A DNA stretch of 64,000 bases from Aurantiacibacter arachoides (lineage in GTDB: Bacteria; Pseudomonadota; Alphaproteobacteria; Sphingomonadales; Sphingomonadaceae): NCBI RefSeq assembly GCF_009827335.1, contig NZ_WTYH01000001.1, positions 1,674,001 through 1,738,000 on the forward strand. Direction: 5' to 3'. Position 1 is the first letter of the stretch. Every line of letters begins with the position of its first letter. Both the position numbers and the translations under genes were made by a program. Below the pieces are notes generated by a model. That model was not told where the DNA came from. It did not search any database and worked only from the letters and a program-made list of their open reading frames with translations. This document shows positions 1-8,270 of this stretch, piece by piece.

Positions 1-1
1 C

Positions 2-826
2 ACCGTCGTCGCGGCAGGCGAAGGAGAGATGGCGCAGGCGCTGCTCGGCCAGCGCGTCGCCTGTGTGCCGGGCAGCGCCTATTCGCAATATGCCTATGCC
101 GAAGCGATGATGTGCATGCCGCTGGGCGACCATTCGGCGGAACAGGGCGCGGGCAGCTTCGTCAACCCGATGACGGCGCTGGGCTTCGTGGAAACGGCAA
201 AGCGAGAGGGCCACCAGGCCATCGTCCACGCCGCCGCCGCCAGCAATCTTGGCCAGATGCTCAACCGCATCTGCCAGGAAGACGGCATCGGCCTCGTCAA
301 TCTGGTCCGCCGGGGCGAACAGGTCGAATTGCTAAAGGGCCAAGGCGCTGCTCACGTGGTCGACAGCTCGGCAGATGGCTACGAAGCGGCACTGGCGGAA
401 GCCATCGGCGCGACCGGCGCCTTTCTCGGCTTCGATCCCATTGGCGGCGGGCGCACGACCGATACCATCCTGCGCGCGATGGAGCGGGTGGCGGCGTCGA
501 AGATGACCGAGTTCAACCGCTACGGCTCCGACCAGCCCAAGAAGATGTACATTTACGGCCGTCTTGACCCCTCGCCCACCACGCTGACGCCAACCTACGG
601 GTTCGGCTGGACAGTGTCGGGCTGGCTGCTGACGCCGTTCCTCGCCAGCTGCGACCTGCCGACGGTCATCGGCCTCAGGCAGCGCGTTCTGGACGGCCTC
701 GAAACGACCTTTGCCAGCACCTACAAGACCCGCGTCGGGCTGGACGAAATGCTGACGAAGGAAGCGATGACGGGATACGCGCAGATGGCGACAGGCGAGA
801 AGTATCTGGTCACGCCGCAAGCTTGA
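2..826 (+). CDS. zinc-binding dehydrogenase / quinone oxidoreductase-like (MDR superfamily), 5'-truncated by window edge
   Basis: The reading frame is open from base 2, so the gene starts before the window; the ATG at 29 is internal. The visible 274 residues look like the nucleotide-binding half of a medium-chain dehydrogenase/reductase. There is a conserved stretch (VHAAAASNLGQMLNR) where a Rossmann fold would begin, followed by LVNLVRRGEQVELLKGQGA, typical of the second beta strand and of the cofactor-binding region. Enzymes of this group reduce quinones, enones or aldehydes with NAD(P)H. No zinc ligands are visible in this part. It is convergent with the penicillin-binding protein gene downstream. 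Substrate cannot be told from sequence. Confidence 0.75.
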   Translation, partial: TVVAAGEGEMAQALLGQRVACVPGSAYSQYAYAEAMMCMPLGDHSAEQGAGSFVNPMTALGFVETAKREGHQAIVHAAAASNLGQMLNRICQEDGIGLVNLVRRGEQVELLKGQGAAHVVDSSADGYEAALAEAIGATGAFLGFDPIGGGRTTDTILRAMERVAASKMTEFNRYGSDQPKKMYIYGRLDPSPTTLTPTYGFGWTVSGWLLTPFLASCDLPTVIGLRQRVLDGLETTFASTYKTRVGLDEMLTKEAMTGYAQMATGEKYLVTPQA

Positions 827-838
827 CAACGCGTCAAG

Positions 839-861
839 CGGCGGGGGCCCGGCTCCCGCCG
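839..861. terminator. possible hairpin terminator between convergent genes
   Basis: A 7-bp perfect inverted repeat (CGGCGGG / CCCGCCG, loop of 9) lies between the dehydrogenase stop (826) and the stop of the convergent penicillin-binding protein gene (886). It has no U-tract on either strand, so termination activity is uncertain. Confidence 0.3.
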
Positions 862-885
862 TGATACCCAATCCGGCAGTCAGTC

Positions 886-3177
886 TCACTGCGGCCCTTC
901 GACAATCTCAGCCTGCTGGTCGAGATACTCCTCGTAACGCGCCCGCTCCTCCAGCAGCCGTTCGCGTGCAGCCTCGCGCTGTTCGCGCGCACTTTCGATC
1001 GCTCGCTGGCGGGCGGCCTCCTGGTCGACGTCGATCCGCACGTCACCGGTGGAATTCACGCCCACCTCCACCTCGACGCCGTCGATGGTTTCCACCAGGA
1101 TGGCCTCCCCGTTGCGGATGACGATGCGCCGGCCGTCGCCCAGTGGAATGTCCTCCGGCCCGGGCACGTCGAGCGGTTCGACCGGACCGCTGGGATCGGG
1201 CGTGGGCGTCGGCCGCGGAGGCGCGGCGGAGGCGCCCAGTGCGCCGCGCATGAAATCGGCCCATATTCGCGCGGGCAGGCCACCGCCGGAAATGCCGTTG
1301 AGCGGCGAGTTGTCGTCGTTGCCGATCCACACGCCCACCACCAGACGGTTCTCGCCCTCGCCCGCGTAGCCGACGAACAGCGCATCGCGGTTGTCCTGCG
1401 TAGTCCCGGTCTTGCCGAAGTTGGCGATGGAAAGGGTGGCGGCGCGGCCGGTGCCGGTGTTGATCGCATCGCGCAGCATCGCTTCCATCGCGCCCAGATC
1501 GCCCGATCTCAGGCTGTCCTGCCCGTTCCACGCCCAGTCGAACCATCCTGCCTGCTCGGCCGGAAAGGCGCGCGGCTCCACGGGAAAGGCATTGGCAGCC
1601 AACCCGGCATAGGCGCTGGTGAGTTCCAGCAGGGTCATGGTCGAGGTGCCGAGCGCCATACTGGGATCGCCTTCGGGCAGCGGCGATGTAACGCCAAGCT
1701 CGCGGGCCGTCTCGATCACTGCGTCGCTGCCCACCTCCTGCAACAGGCGCACGGCGGCCACGTTGGATGATTGGGCAAAGGCTTCGCGCAGGGTCAGGCT
1801 GTCGGAATACCTGTCGTTGTGGTTGCTGGGGCGGTAGCTGCCAGCTGTGAATTCGCGGTTGGAAATGCGGTCGTCCGGGCTCCATCCGTTGCGCAGGGCG
1901 GCAAGATAGACGAACAGCTTGAAGGTCGATCCCGGCTGGCGGCGGGCCTGGGTCGCGCGGTTGAACGGGCTTTCGCCGTAGTCCTTTCCGCCGATCATGG
2001 CGACGACTTCCCCGTTGGGACGCATGGCCACGAGCGCCACCTGCGCGGCCCCCAGCGGCGCCCGCTCCACCGCGCGGCGCGCCACGTTCTGCAACTGCGA
2101 ATCGAGGGTCGTGGTGATCGTCTGGCGCGAATAACCGATCTCGGAAAGCTCGCGCGCGCCGGGCAGCGCCCAGTCGGCAAAATAGGTGCCGGTTGGCAGT
2201 TCGTCCGTCTTGCGCACGTCGGTTACGGGAACGCGCATGGCATCAGCCTCGGCCTGCGTCACATAACCGGCAGCGACCAGGGCGTTCTTGACCAGGCCAT
2301 ACCGGCGCGCGGCGAGTTCGGGGTTCTGCGTCGGCGCAAGGCGGCTTGGCGCCTGCAACAGCCCCGCCAGCATCGCCGCCTGTTCGGGCCGAAGGTTTTC
2401 CGGGCGGCGGTAGAAATAGTGCATGCTGGCGGCGCGCAGGCCATACATGTTGTCGCCGAAATAGGCGTTCGAGAGATAGCGCTCCAGGATCTCGTCCTTG
2501 GTCAGCCACGCCTCCAACCACAGCGCGATCAGCGCCTCGCGCGCCTTGCGGGTGAGGGTCTGTTCGGGGGTGAGGAAGGTGAACTTGGCCAGCTGCTGGG
2601 TGATCGTGGAACCGCCGCCCACGCCCATGAATACCGCGCGCGCTACGCCGCGCGGGTCGACGCCCCAGTGGCTGTAGAAGCGCCGGTCCTCGATCGCGAG
2701 GAACGGCTCGATCACGTGCGCCGGCAAGTCTGCCACGTGCACCGGCTCGTCCACCACGGCGCCGTTCCTGGCGATGGGCGTTCCGTCGGCGGCCAGCAGC
2801 GTGATCTGCGGCGGCACGATGGGTTGCAGCGACTTGTTGAGGGGCGCGGTGATGGCGAGCCAGGCCACCAGCAGGATGAACAGGCCAAGCACGGCGGCGA
2901 TCCAGCGGCTGGCCCACCACATGCGCGATCGGTTGCGGGCGCGCTGCGGAATGAACCGACGCCAACCGCTGCGATACCGATCGACGGGTTCCCACCCGCC
3001 GGATTCCCAACCACCGCGTTCCCACGCCCTGTGCACGGGGCGCTGCTCGTGTTCGTCGAGCCCGTGGAGCGGGTTCCAGGGCGCGTTCTCGAGCGCGAGG
3101 TCGCGGTCCTCCCAGTCAGGGGGCCGCGGTTCGCCGCTATCGCGCGCCGGGGATGAGAAACGCCACATGCCGTTCAC
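886..3177 (-). CDS. class A penicillin-binding protein (PBP1 family, transglycosylase/transpeptidase)
   Basis: Bifunctional peptidoglycan polymerase and crosslinker of 763 aa, inner membrane with a periplasmic catalytic part. A cytoplasmic tail of about 90 aa is followed by one membrane segment (about 91-111). The glycosyltransferase GT51 domain has the catalytic glutamate in IEDRRFYSHWG (E163) and GGSTITQQLAK at about 188-198. The transpeptidase domain has the SxxK nucleophile motif STFK (S417), SSN at about 470-472 and KTGT at about 589-592, so all active-site motifs are intact. The C-terminus is a charged, Glu/Arg-rich helix. The N-terminal tail is unusual: Trp/Gly/Arg-rich with a repeated WE-x-GGW pattern. 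The exact paralogue (1a or 1c-like) is not certain. Confidence 0.93.
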   Translation of the reverse strand: MNGMWRFSSPARDSGEPRPPDWEDRDLALENAPWNPLHGLDEHEQRPVHRAWERGGWESGGWEPVDRYRSGWRRFIPQRARNRSRMWWASRWIAAVLGLFILLVAWLAITAPLNKSLQPIVPPQITLLAADGTPIARNGAVVDEPVHVADLPAHVIEPFLAIEDRRFYSHWGVDPRGVARAVFMGVGGGSTITQQLAKFTFLTPEQTLTRKAREALIALWLEAWLTKDEILERYLSNAYFGDNMYGLRAASMHYFYRRPENLRPEQAAMLAGLLQAPSRLAPTQNPELAARRYGLVKNALVAAGYVTQAEADAMRVPVTDVRKTDELPTGTYFADWALPGARELSEIGYSRQTITTTLDSQLQNVARRAVERAPLGAAQVALVAMRPNGEVVAMIGGKDYGESPFNRATQARRQPGSTFKLFVYLAALRNGWSPDDRISNREFTAGSYRPSNHNDRYSDSLTLREAFAQSSNVAAVRLLQEVGSDAVIETARELGVTSPLPEGDPSMALGTSTMTLLELTSAYAGLAANAFPVEPRAFPAEQAGWFDWAWNGQDSLRSGDLGAMEAMLRDAINTGTGRAATLSIANFGKTGTTQDNRDALFVGYAGEGENRLVVGVWIGNDDNSPLNGISGGGLPARIWADFMRGALGASAAPPRPTPTPDPSGPVEPLDVPGPEDIPLGDGRRIVIRNGEAILVETIDGVEVEVGVNSTGDVRIDVDQEAARQRAIESAREQREAARERLLEERARYEEYLDQQAEIVEGPQ

Positions 3178-3324
3178 CCAGCTGTGTTAGCGCAGCAATA
3201 CAGCAATGGCGAGCGGAATTGGGTCATCGGTGCCGTCGTGTCGTTTCAACGCTTGCATGTGCCTGAATAGCGGGCCCCGATTATCAGGTGCGGCGCCTGC
3301 GTGCCAGACGCTTGGCGGCTGCGC

Positions 3325-4965
3325 TCAGTCCGCTGCCGCAACCGGGCCGCCGAACAGGGTGCCGAACACGTCGCCGGCGTTCCACACCGGGCGCGTGTCC
3401 ATGTCCGCCACGTTGCGGGCCACGGTATGGGCGACATCGGCAAAGCGTGTCAGCTGGTCCCAGGCGATCCCCTCGACCTCGTCCGAAGGCTGATGATAGT
3501 CGCTTTCCAGAAACGCGGTTTGCGCCGCGTCGCCGCCGTTGCCGAACCCCACGTCGAGATAGACCGCCGGCACTCCGCGCTGCACGTAGGAGTATTGGTC
3601 GGAGCGGAAGAAGAACCCCTCGTCCGGGTTGGGATCGGGCACCAGCTTGAGACCATGCCCGGCCACTGCCGATGCCACCGCACCGTAGATGTTCGACCGA
3701 TCCGCGCCAAAGGCGACGATATCGTTGAACGGCCAGGTGAGGATCGGCATGTCGACGTTGACGTTCACCGCCACTTCGCCATCTGCGAGACCGGGGTTGG
3801 CGGCGTGGTAGGAACTGCCCAGCAGCCCCAGCTCCTCCGCCCCCAACGCGACGAACAGCACCGGGCGGCGCGGCGGGGCAGCGACCATCAGCCGTGCCGT
3901 CTCCAGCAGCATGGCAACGCCAACGGCATTGTCCATCGCCCCGTTGTAGAGCTGGTCCTCTGCCGGGCCGTTGCCGGGGCGCACACCGACATGGTCGAGG
4001 TGCGCGGTCATGACCACGTACTGGTCCGCCAACGCGGGATCCGTGCCAGGCAACATCCCCACCACGTTGGCGGTATCGAGCCGCGGCTCGATCTCCACCG
4101 CATAGTCCACCCGCGCCCGCTTACCCGTGTCGAAAGCCGGAAGATCGGTCGTTCCGCTCGCCATGGCAGCAGCAAGCGCGTCGAGGTCCATCGCCTGGCC
4201 TTCCAGCAGGCGGCGCGAGAGATCGGGCGAGGCGACGAGCTGGAACTGCATCCCCGCCGCGGCGTCGTAAGGCGTGCCATCGGGCCCCAACCAAGTCGTG
4301 CCGCGCGTTCGGCCGGGATAACCCCGCACCTGATCCCAGCCGATCCGCTCGCTCAGCGCCGGGGTCCACAGCATGATCGACCCCACCGCCCCGCGCGCGG
4401 CGAAACGATCGCCGCCGGTTTGCCCAAGATGCGATGCGAGCAGCGGATCGACGCCTTCCAGGTCGCTCGGCACCCACAACACGATCTTGCCGGTCAGGTC
4501 GATGCCTTCGAGATCGTCGTAGCCGATCTGCGGCAGGTCGAGCCCGTAGCCGACAAAGACCATTTCCGCCTCGACCCGCCCCTCGCCCGCACTGGCCAGG
4601 CCGCCGCCGATGAAATCCTGCTGGTAATCGAGTTTCTGTCCGCGACCGCCCTCCGCGCCGACCAGCGCCATGCGCGGATCGCGCGCCTGATCGTAGCGCA
4701 CGAGCGAGAAATGCTGGACCCACTCGCGGCCCTCGGCAGCGGCATCGCCGCCCGGTTGCAGGCCAATATCCGCGAAACGACCGCTGACGTAGTCGACCGC
4801 CATCTGGTATCCGGGCGTGCCCGCGCCGCGCCCTTCCATCGCATCGCTCGCCAGTGCGCGAACATCGTGTTCCAGCGTGGCGGGATCGGTATCAGTGGCG
4901 AGGGCGGCTGCCGGGGCAAGCGCCATGGCGACAGCGAACAGGGCGGCATGGGTGCGCAGGATCAT
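3325..4965 (-). CDS. M28 family zinc metallopeptidase, exported
   Basis: Secreted or periplasmic aminopeptidase-type enzyme of 546 aa. Residues 1-23 form a signal peptide ending AAALA. A long insert, probably a protease-associated domain (about 130-270), precedes the catalytic M28 domain. Visible metal and catalytic residues are TAHLDHVG (His at about 322), GAMDNAVG (bridging Asp), GAEELG (catalytic and binding Glu), NVNVDM and the distal His in SDYHQPSDE. This is the complete co-catalytic two-zinc set. It lies just downstream of cobS on the same strand with a 65-nt gap. Substrate peptide unknown. Confidence 0.9.
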   Translation of the reverse strand: MILRTHAALFAVAMALAPAAALATDTDPATLEHDVRALASDAMEGRGAGTPGYQMAVDYVSGRFADIGLQPGGDAAAEGREWVQHFSLVRYDQARDPRMALVGAEGGRGQKLDYQQDFIGGGLASAGEGRVEAEMVFVGYGLDLPQIGYDDLEGIDLTGKIVLWVPSDLEGVDPLLASHLGQTGGDRFAARGAVGSIMLWTPALSERIGWDQVRGYPGRTRGTTWLGPDGTPYDAAAGMQFQLVASPDLSRRLLEGQAMDLDALAAAMASGTTDLPAFDTGKRARVDYAVEIEPRLDTANVVGMLPGTDPALADQYVVMTAHLDHVGVRPGNGPAEDQLYNGAMDNAVGVAMLLETARLMVAAPPRRPVLFVALGAEELGLLGSSYHAANPGLADGEVAVNVNVDMPILTWPFNDIVAFGADRSNIYGAVASAVAGHGLKLVPDPNPDEGFFFRSDQYSYVQRGVPAVYLDVGFGNGGDAAQTAFLESDYHQPSDEVEGIAWDQLTRFADVAHTVARNVADMDTRPVWNAGDVFGTLFGGPVAAAD

Positions 4966-5030
4966 CGTGCGATTGTAGAACGTTGCTGCACCAACGCCAG
5001 CCTAATTGCGCATGGCACCCGCCAATCGGA

Positions 5031-6014
5031 TCAGGCCTTGGCGACGACGCTTTCAGGCAGGTCGATGCCGAACACGCGCTGGTAATATTCGGCCACCAGC
5101 ATCCGTTCCGCCTCGTCACACTTGTTGAGGAAGCTGAGGCGGAAAGCAAAGCCTGCGTCGCCGAAAATCTCGGTGTTCTGCGCCCAGGTGATGACCGTGC
5201 GCGGGCTCATCACCGTAGAGATGTCACCGTTCATGAATCCCTGGCGCGACATATCGGCCACGCGGATCATGTCCGCCACCAGCTTGGCATCGAGGCTGGT
5301 CTTGGCACCGACGATCTGCCGCTCGGTTTCGGCGGAGAGATAGTTCAGGCCGACGACGATGTTCCAGCGATCCATCTGGCCCTGGTTGATCGCCTGGGTG
5401 CCATGATAGAGGCCGCTGGTATCGCCCAGGCCCACGGTGTTGGCCGTGGCGAACAGGCGGAAGTTGGGATCGGGACGGATCACGCGGTTCTGGTCGAGCA
5501 GGGTCAGTTTGCCCGCCTGTTCCAGGATGCGCTGGATCACGAACATCACGTCGGGCCGGCCGGCGTCGTATTCGTCGAAGACCAGCGCCACCGGGTGCTG
5601 CAGGGCCCAAGGCAGCAGACCTTCGCGAAACTCGGTCACCTGCAACCCGTCGCGCAGCACGATGGCGTCGCGCCCGATCAGGTCGATGCGGCTGATGTGG
5701 GCGTCAAGGTTGATGCGGATCGTCGGCCAGTTGAGCCGGGCGGCAACCTGTTCGATGTGGGTCGACTTGCCGGTGCCGTGATAGCCCTGCACCATCACCC
5801 TGCGGTTGTGCGCAAAACCCGCCAGGATCGCCAAGGTGGTGTCCGGGTCGAAGACGTAGCCTTCGTCTGTCTCGGGCACGCGCTCGTCAGCCCGGGAGAA
5901 GGCGGGCACCTTCATGTCGATATCGATGCCAAAGGTCTCGCGCACGTCGACTTGGGTGTCGGGCGCGGGCATGGCGGTGCCGCCGGTTTCGGGCTTGGTG
6001 GTCATCTCGTTCAT
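5031..6014 (-). CDS. cobS: CobS-type AAA+ ATPase (aerobic cobaltochelatase subunit CobS)
   Basis: ATPase of 327 aa, the usual length for CobS. With CobT it forms the chaperone ring that drives cobalt insertion into hydrogenobyrinic acid a,c-diamide by CobN. The N-terminal segment around [13 protein letters not shown] is the CobS signature. Walker A is GYHGTGKS (77-84), Walker B is LVFDEYD (144-150), and sensor-1 lies in [12 protein letters not shown]. The start at 6014 has no Shine-Dalgarno, and a promoter -10 sits 9 nt upstream, so the mRNA may be leaderless; a second ATG lies three codons later. No cobT or cobN gene is in this window, and the next gene downstream is the M28 peptidase. Confidence 0.88.
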   Translation of the reverse strand: MNEMTTKPETGGTAMPAPDTQVDVRETFGIDIDMKVPAFSRADERVPETDEGYVFDPDTTLAILAGFAHNRRVMVQGYHGTGKSTHIEQVAARLNWPTIRINLDAHISRIDLIGRDAIVLRDGLQVTEFREGLLPWALQHPVALVFDEYDAGRPDVMFVIQRILEQAGKLTLLDQNRVIRPDPNFRLFATANTVGLGDTSGLYHGTQAINQGQMDRWNIVVGLNYLSAETERQIVGAKTSLDAKLVADMIRVADMSRQGFMNGDISTVMSPRTVITWAQNTEIFGDAGFAFRLSFLNKCDEAERMLVAEYYQRVFGIDLPESVVAKA

Positions 6015-6023
6015 CTCGCGGGG

Positions 6024-6052
6024 TGCCTAGCGGCGGGGTTGCCGCCTCGCAA
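6024..6052 (-). promoter_or_regulatory. predicted cobS promoter
   Basis: On the minus strand TTGCGA (6047-6052), a 17-nt spacer, then TAGGCA (6024-6029). The -10 ends 9 nt before the cobS ATG, implying a leader of only a few nucleotides. Confidence 0.4.
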
Positions 6053-6066
6053 CACGGGATAACGGC

Positions 6067-6738
6067 TCAGGCCATCTTTTCGGGCAGCGAAACCAAACCG
6101 ATGAAGCGCGCCATCAGCGCGGCGTCGCCCGCAAGGTCCACCGGCGGTTCGGACAGCGGGATCGCGTTATAGACATGCGCGGCGATCGGGGGCGCGCAGG
6201 GTGCGGTGAGGATGGCCTGCGCTCCCTCCACCGGTCCGCGAACGATGGTGAGCGCGCCGTTGGACACATCGGCGCGGAACGCCTGCCCGGCCACCACGAA
6301 GCCGAGGTCGGCGTCGAAGCCGCTGGCCGCTTCGCTGTCTATCATCGTGCGGAACGACATCATCAGCGATGCCGGCGAGAGCGGCAGCGAGGGATCATGC
6401 CGCGAGGAAAGCGCCGCCCACCGGCCCAGTTCCATGATTGCAACGTCCGCCGCCTGGCCCCACCGCGTCAGTTCATAGACCTGCGCGGCGGATGGCGGAT
6501 CGAGGCGTCGACGCACGAGGATGCCTGCCTCTGCCAGCCCGGTCAGCCGTTCGGTCAGGACCTTTGCCGATATGCCGGGCAGCCCCTTACGCAGATCGGA
6601 AAAGCGCAAGGGCCCGAACAGCAATTCGCGCACGATCAGAAGCGACCACCGTTCCCCCACCAGCTCCATCGCGAACGCAGTGCCGCAGGCATCGTCATAC
6701 CACCTGCCATGCGGCGTAGTTTCTTCATGTAACTTCAT
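6067..6738 (-). CDS. HxlR-family winged-helix transcriptional regulator with C-terminal SCP2-like domain
   Basis: DNA-binding regulator of 223 aa. The N-terminal HxlR domain (about 15-105) shows a cysteine (C18), MELVGERWSLLIVRELL and RFSDLRKGLPGISAKVLTERL, the standard winged-helix core. The C-terminal half (about 115-223) looks like a small SCP2-type ligand-binding domain, a known extension in one HxlR subgroup. It is transcribed divergently from the VOC/GST operon. Its start codon lies inside a three-half-site inverted repeat, so it probably represses both itself and the operon. C18 could be a redox or electrophile sensor as in some HxlR proteins; that is inference. Confidence 0.9.
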   Translation of the reverse strand: MKLHEETTPHGRWYDDACGTAFAMELVGERWSLLIVRELLFGPLRFSDLRKGLPGISAKVLTERLTGLAEAGILVRRRLDPPSAAQVYELTRWGQAADVAIMELGRWAALSSRHDPSLPLSPASLMMSFRTMIDSEAASGFDADLGFVVAGQAFRADVSNGALTIVRGPVEGAQAILTAPCAPPIAAHVYNAIPLSEPPVDLAGDAALMARFIGLVSLPEKMA

Positions 6739-6757
6739 AGTTGCTTTTAGTAACTAT
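6729..6757. promoter_or_regulatory. candidate HxlR operator with three alternating half-sites
   Basis: Half-sites GTAACT (6729-6734), AGTTGC (6739-6744) and GTAACT (6750-6755) alternate in orientation. ATAGTT-N9-AACTAT (6737-6757) is a perfect inverted repeat. The site covers the hxlR start codon, the predicted hxlR -10 and the -35 of the divergent operon. Confidence 0.55.
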
Positions 6758-6769
6758 CGAAGGCATGCT
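6741..6769 (+). promoter_or_regulatory. predicted promoter of the VOC/GST operon
   Basis: TTGCTT (6741-6746), 17-nt spacer, CATGCT (6764-6769). The -35 lies inside the candidate HxlR operator, the classical position for repression. Confidence 0.4.
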
Positions 6770-6775
6770 TTTCAA
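6747..6775 (-). promoter_or_regulatory. predicted hxlR promoter
   Basis: On the minus strand TTGAAA (6770-6775), 17-nt spacer, TACTAA (6747-6752). The -10 is inside the candidate operator and ends 8 nt before the hxlR ATG. Confidence 0.45.
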
Positions 6776-6805
6776 GGTTCGAGTCGCATTTGGATAGGAA
6801 AAGGA

Positions 6806-7240
6806 ATGGGCAAGAGGGTCTTCATCAACCTGCCGGTGGCCGATTTGCAGCGGTCGATGGCGTTCTACGACGCGCTGGGTTTCACCAACAATCCGCAGTT
6901 TACCAACGATGTCGCGGCGGCGATGATGTGGTCAGACGAGATCTATGTCATGCTGCTCACCCATGAGTTCTGGAAGACCTTCACGACCAAGCCAATTCCC
7001 GATGCGAAGAAGACCGCGCAGCTGATGCTGGCGATCAGCCTCGACAGCCGTGCAGAGGTGGACCGGCTGACCGAGATTGCCGGTGCCAACGGCGGCGTTG
7101 CCGATTGCAATCCGATGCAGGACCACGGCTTCATGTACGGCCGCGATTTCGAGGATCCGGACGGTCACATCTGGGAGCCGAGCTGGATGGACCCGAAGGT
7201 GGCCAGCGGAGAAGTCGATCCGACACAGATTACAACCTGA
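6806..7240 (+). CDS. VOC family protein (glyoxalase/extradiol dioxygenase fold)
   Basis: First gene of the operon facing hxlR, 144 aa. The start at ATG 6806 is chosen because AGGAAAAGG precedes it and the product then begins with the typical strand MGKRVFINLPVADLQRSMAFYDALGF. The C-terminal DPDGHIWEPSWMDP is the usual VOC end, with the Glu in a metal-ligand position. VOC proteins of this type include glyoxalase-like lyases, antibiotic-binding proteins and metal-dependent isomerases; the substrate is not predictable. The reading frame upstream to 6521 runs through the operator and into hxlR, so that longer start is rejected. Confidence 0.88.
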   Translation: MGKRVFINLPVADLQRSMAFYDALGFTNNPQFTNDVAAAMMWSDEIYVMLLTHEFWKTFTTKPIPDAKKTAQLMLAISLDSRAEVDRLTEIAGANGGVADCNPMQDHGFMYGRDFEDPDGHIWEPSWMDPKVASGEVDPTQITT

Positions 7241-7253
7241 GAGGAGAGCAGCA

Positions 7254-7607
7254 ATGTACGTCAACGGATTCATCCTGTCCGTGCCCGAGGGCAACAAGCA
7301 GGCCTACGTCGATACGGCGGAACAGTTCTGGGAACTGGCCAGCGAATTTGGTGCGACCGCCCAGGTGGAGTGCTGGGAAAGCGATGTGAAGGACGGTCAC
7401 ACCACCGATTTCCGCCGCGCGACCAAGGCAGAGGACGGCGAGAAGATCGTCTTCAGCTGGGTAACCTGGCCCGACAAGGCCACTGCCGAGGCAGCCGAGA
7501 AGAAGATGATGGAAGACCCGCGCATGGAAGCGTTCGGCGAAATGCCGTTCGATGGAAAACGCATGGTCTACGGCGGCTTCGAGCCCATCGTCTGGAAAGA
7601 AGCCTGA
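7254..7607 (+). CDS. DUF1428 (YbaA-like) domain protein
   Basis: Small cytosolic protein of 117 aa covering one DUF1428 domain (dimeric alpha/beta-barrel fold). The start at ATG 7254 follows GAGAGGAGAG and gives the family's usual opening MYVNGFILSVPEGNKQAYV. The family hallmark PFDGKRMVYGGFEPI is present near the C-terminus. No catalytic residues are established for this family. It is the second gene of the HxlR-divergent operon, 13 nt after the VOC gene. Confidence 0.9.
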   Translation: MYVNGFILSVPEGNKQAYVDTAEQFWELASEFGATAQVECWESDVKDGHTTDFRRATKAEDGEKIVFSWVTWPDKATAEAAEKKMMEDPRMEAFGEMPFDGKRMVYGGFEPIVWKEA

Positions 7608-7610
7608 CCC

Positions 7611-8270
7611 ATGGCAGGGCCTCTCGTCATCTGGACCTACGACTGGGTGCCGGAGGCCCCGCGCGGGTTCGTGCGCGACCTGCGGTTGCGCTGGGCCTGC
7701 GAGGAGGCGGGCTTCGATTACGAAGTGAAGACCGTCCCCTTTGACGGGCGGGAAACCAACCACCTGGCGCAGCAACCTTTCGGCCAGGTCCCGATGCTCG
7801 ACGACGGCGACCTGCACCTGTTCGAAAGCGGGGCCTTCCTCATGCACCTTGCGCAAAGAAGCGAGGCTCTGATGCCGCGCGACGACGCTGCACGGGCGAA
7901 GGTTCTGCAGTGGGTCATGGTGTCGCTCAATTCCATCGAGATGGTCACGATGCCGTGGGTCGTGCTGCAGTGGTCGAAGGCAGACCAACCGCCCATCACC
8001 CAGTGGCTGGACAAGCGGCTCGCCCAGGTCGAGGCCGTCTTGCAGGAGCGCAGCTATCTCGTCGGCGACGCCTTTACCGTGGCCGACCTGCTGCTCGCCG
8101 ATGTCCTGCGGGTTGGCCTGGTCCGCAAGCACGGGGACCGACCGGCAAGCGAGGCCTACGTCCAGCGCTTCACCGAGCGGCCCGCGTTCACAAGGGCACG
8201 ATCCGACCAACTCGCCCACTTCGCGGCAGCGGATGGACAGCGCAAGGAGGCTTGCCACGATGACCAGTGA
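7611..8270 (+). CDS. glutathione S-transferase family protein
   Basis: GST of 219 aa. The N-terminal thioredoxin-fold domain (about 5-85) has the cis-proline region FGQVPMLDDGD and the glutathione-contacting ESGAFLMHLA. The C-terminal all-helical domain ends with the conserved SYLVGDAFTVADLLLADVLR segment (about 145-170). Likely conjugates or reduces electrophiles with glutathione. It starts 3 nt after the DUF1428 gene and overlaps the next gene by 11 nt, so translation is probably coupled. A catalytic Ser, Cys or Tyr cannot be assigned from sequence alone. Confidence 0.9.
   Translation: MAGPLVIWTYDWVPEAPRGFVRDLRLRWACEEAGFDYEVKTVPFDGRETNHLAQQPFGQVPMLDDGDLHLFESGAFLMHLAQRSEALMPRDDAARAKVLQWVMVSLNSIEMVTMPWVVLQWSKADQPPITQWLDKRLAQVEAVLQERSYLVGDAFTVADLLLADVLRVGLVRKHGDRPASEAYVQRFTERPAFTRARSDQLAHFAAADGQRKEACHDDQ

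Noticed and set aside
3301-5085. 594-codon plus-strand frame opposite the M28 peptidase
   Set aside because: The minus-strand gene has a signal peptide and a full set of zinc ligands; the plus frame is a shadow.
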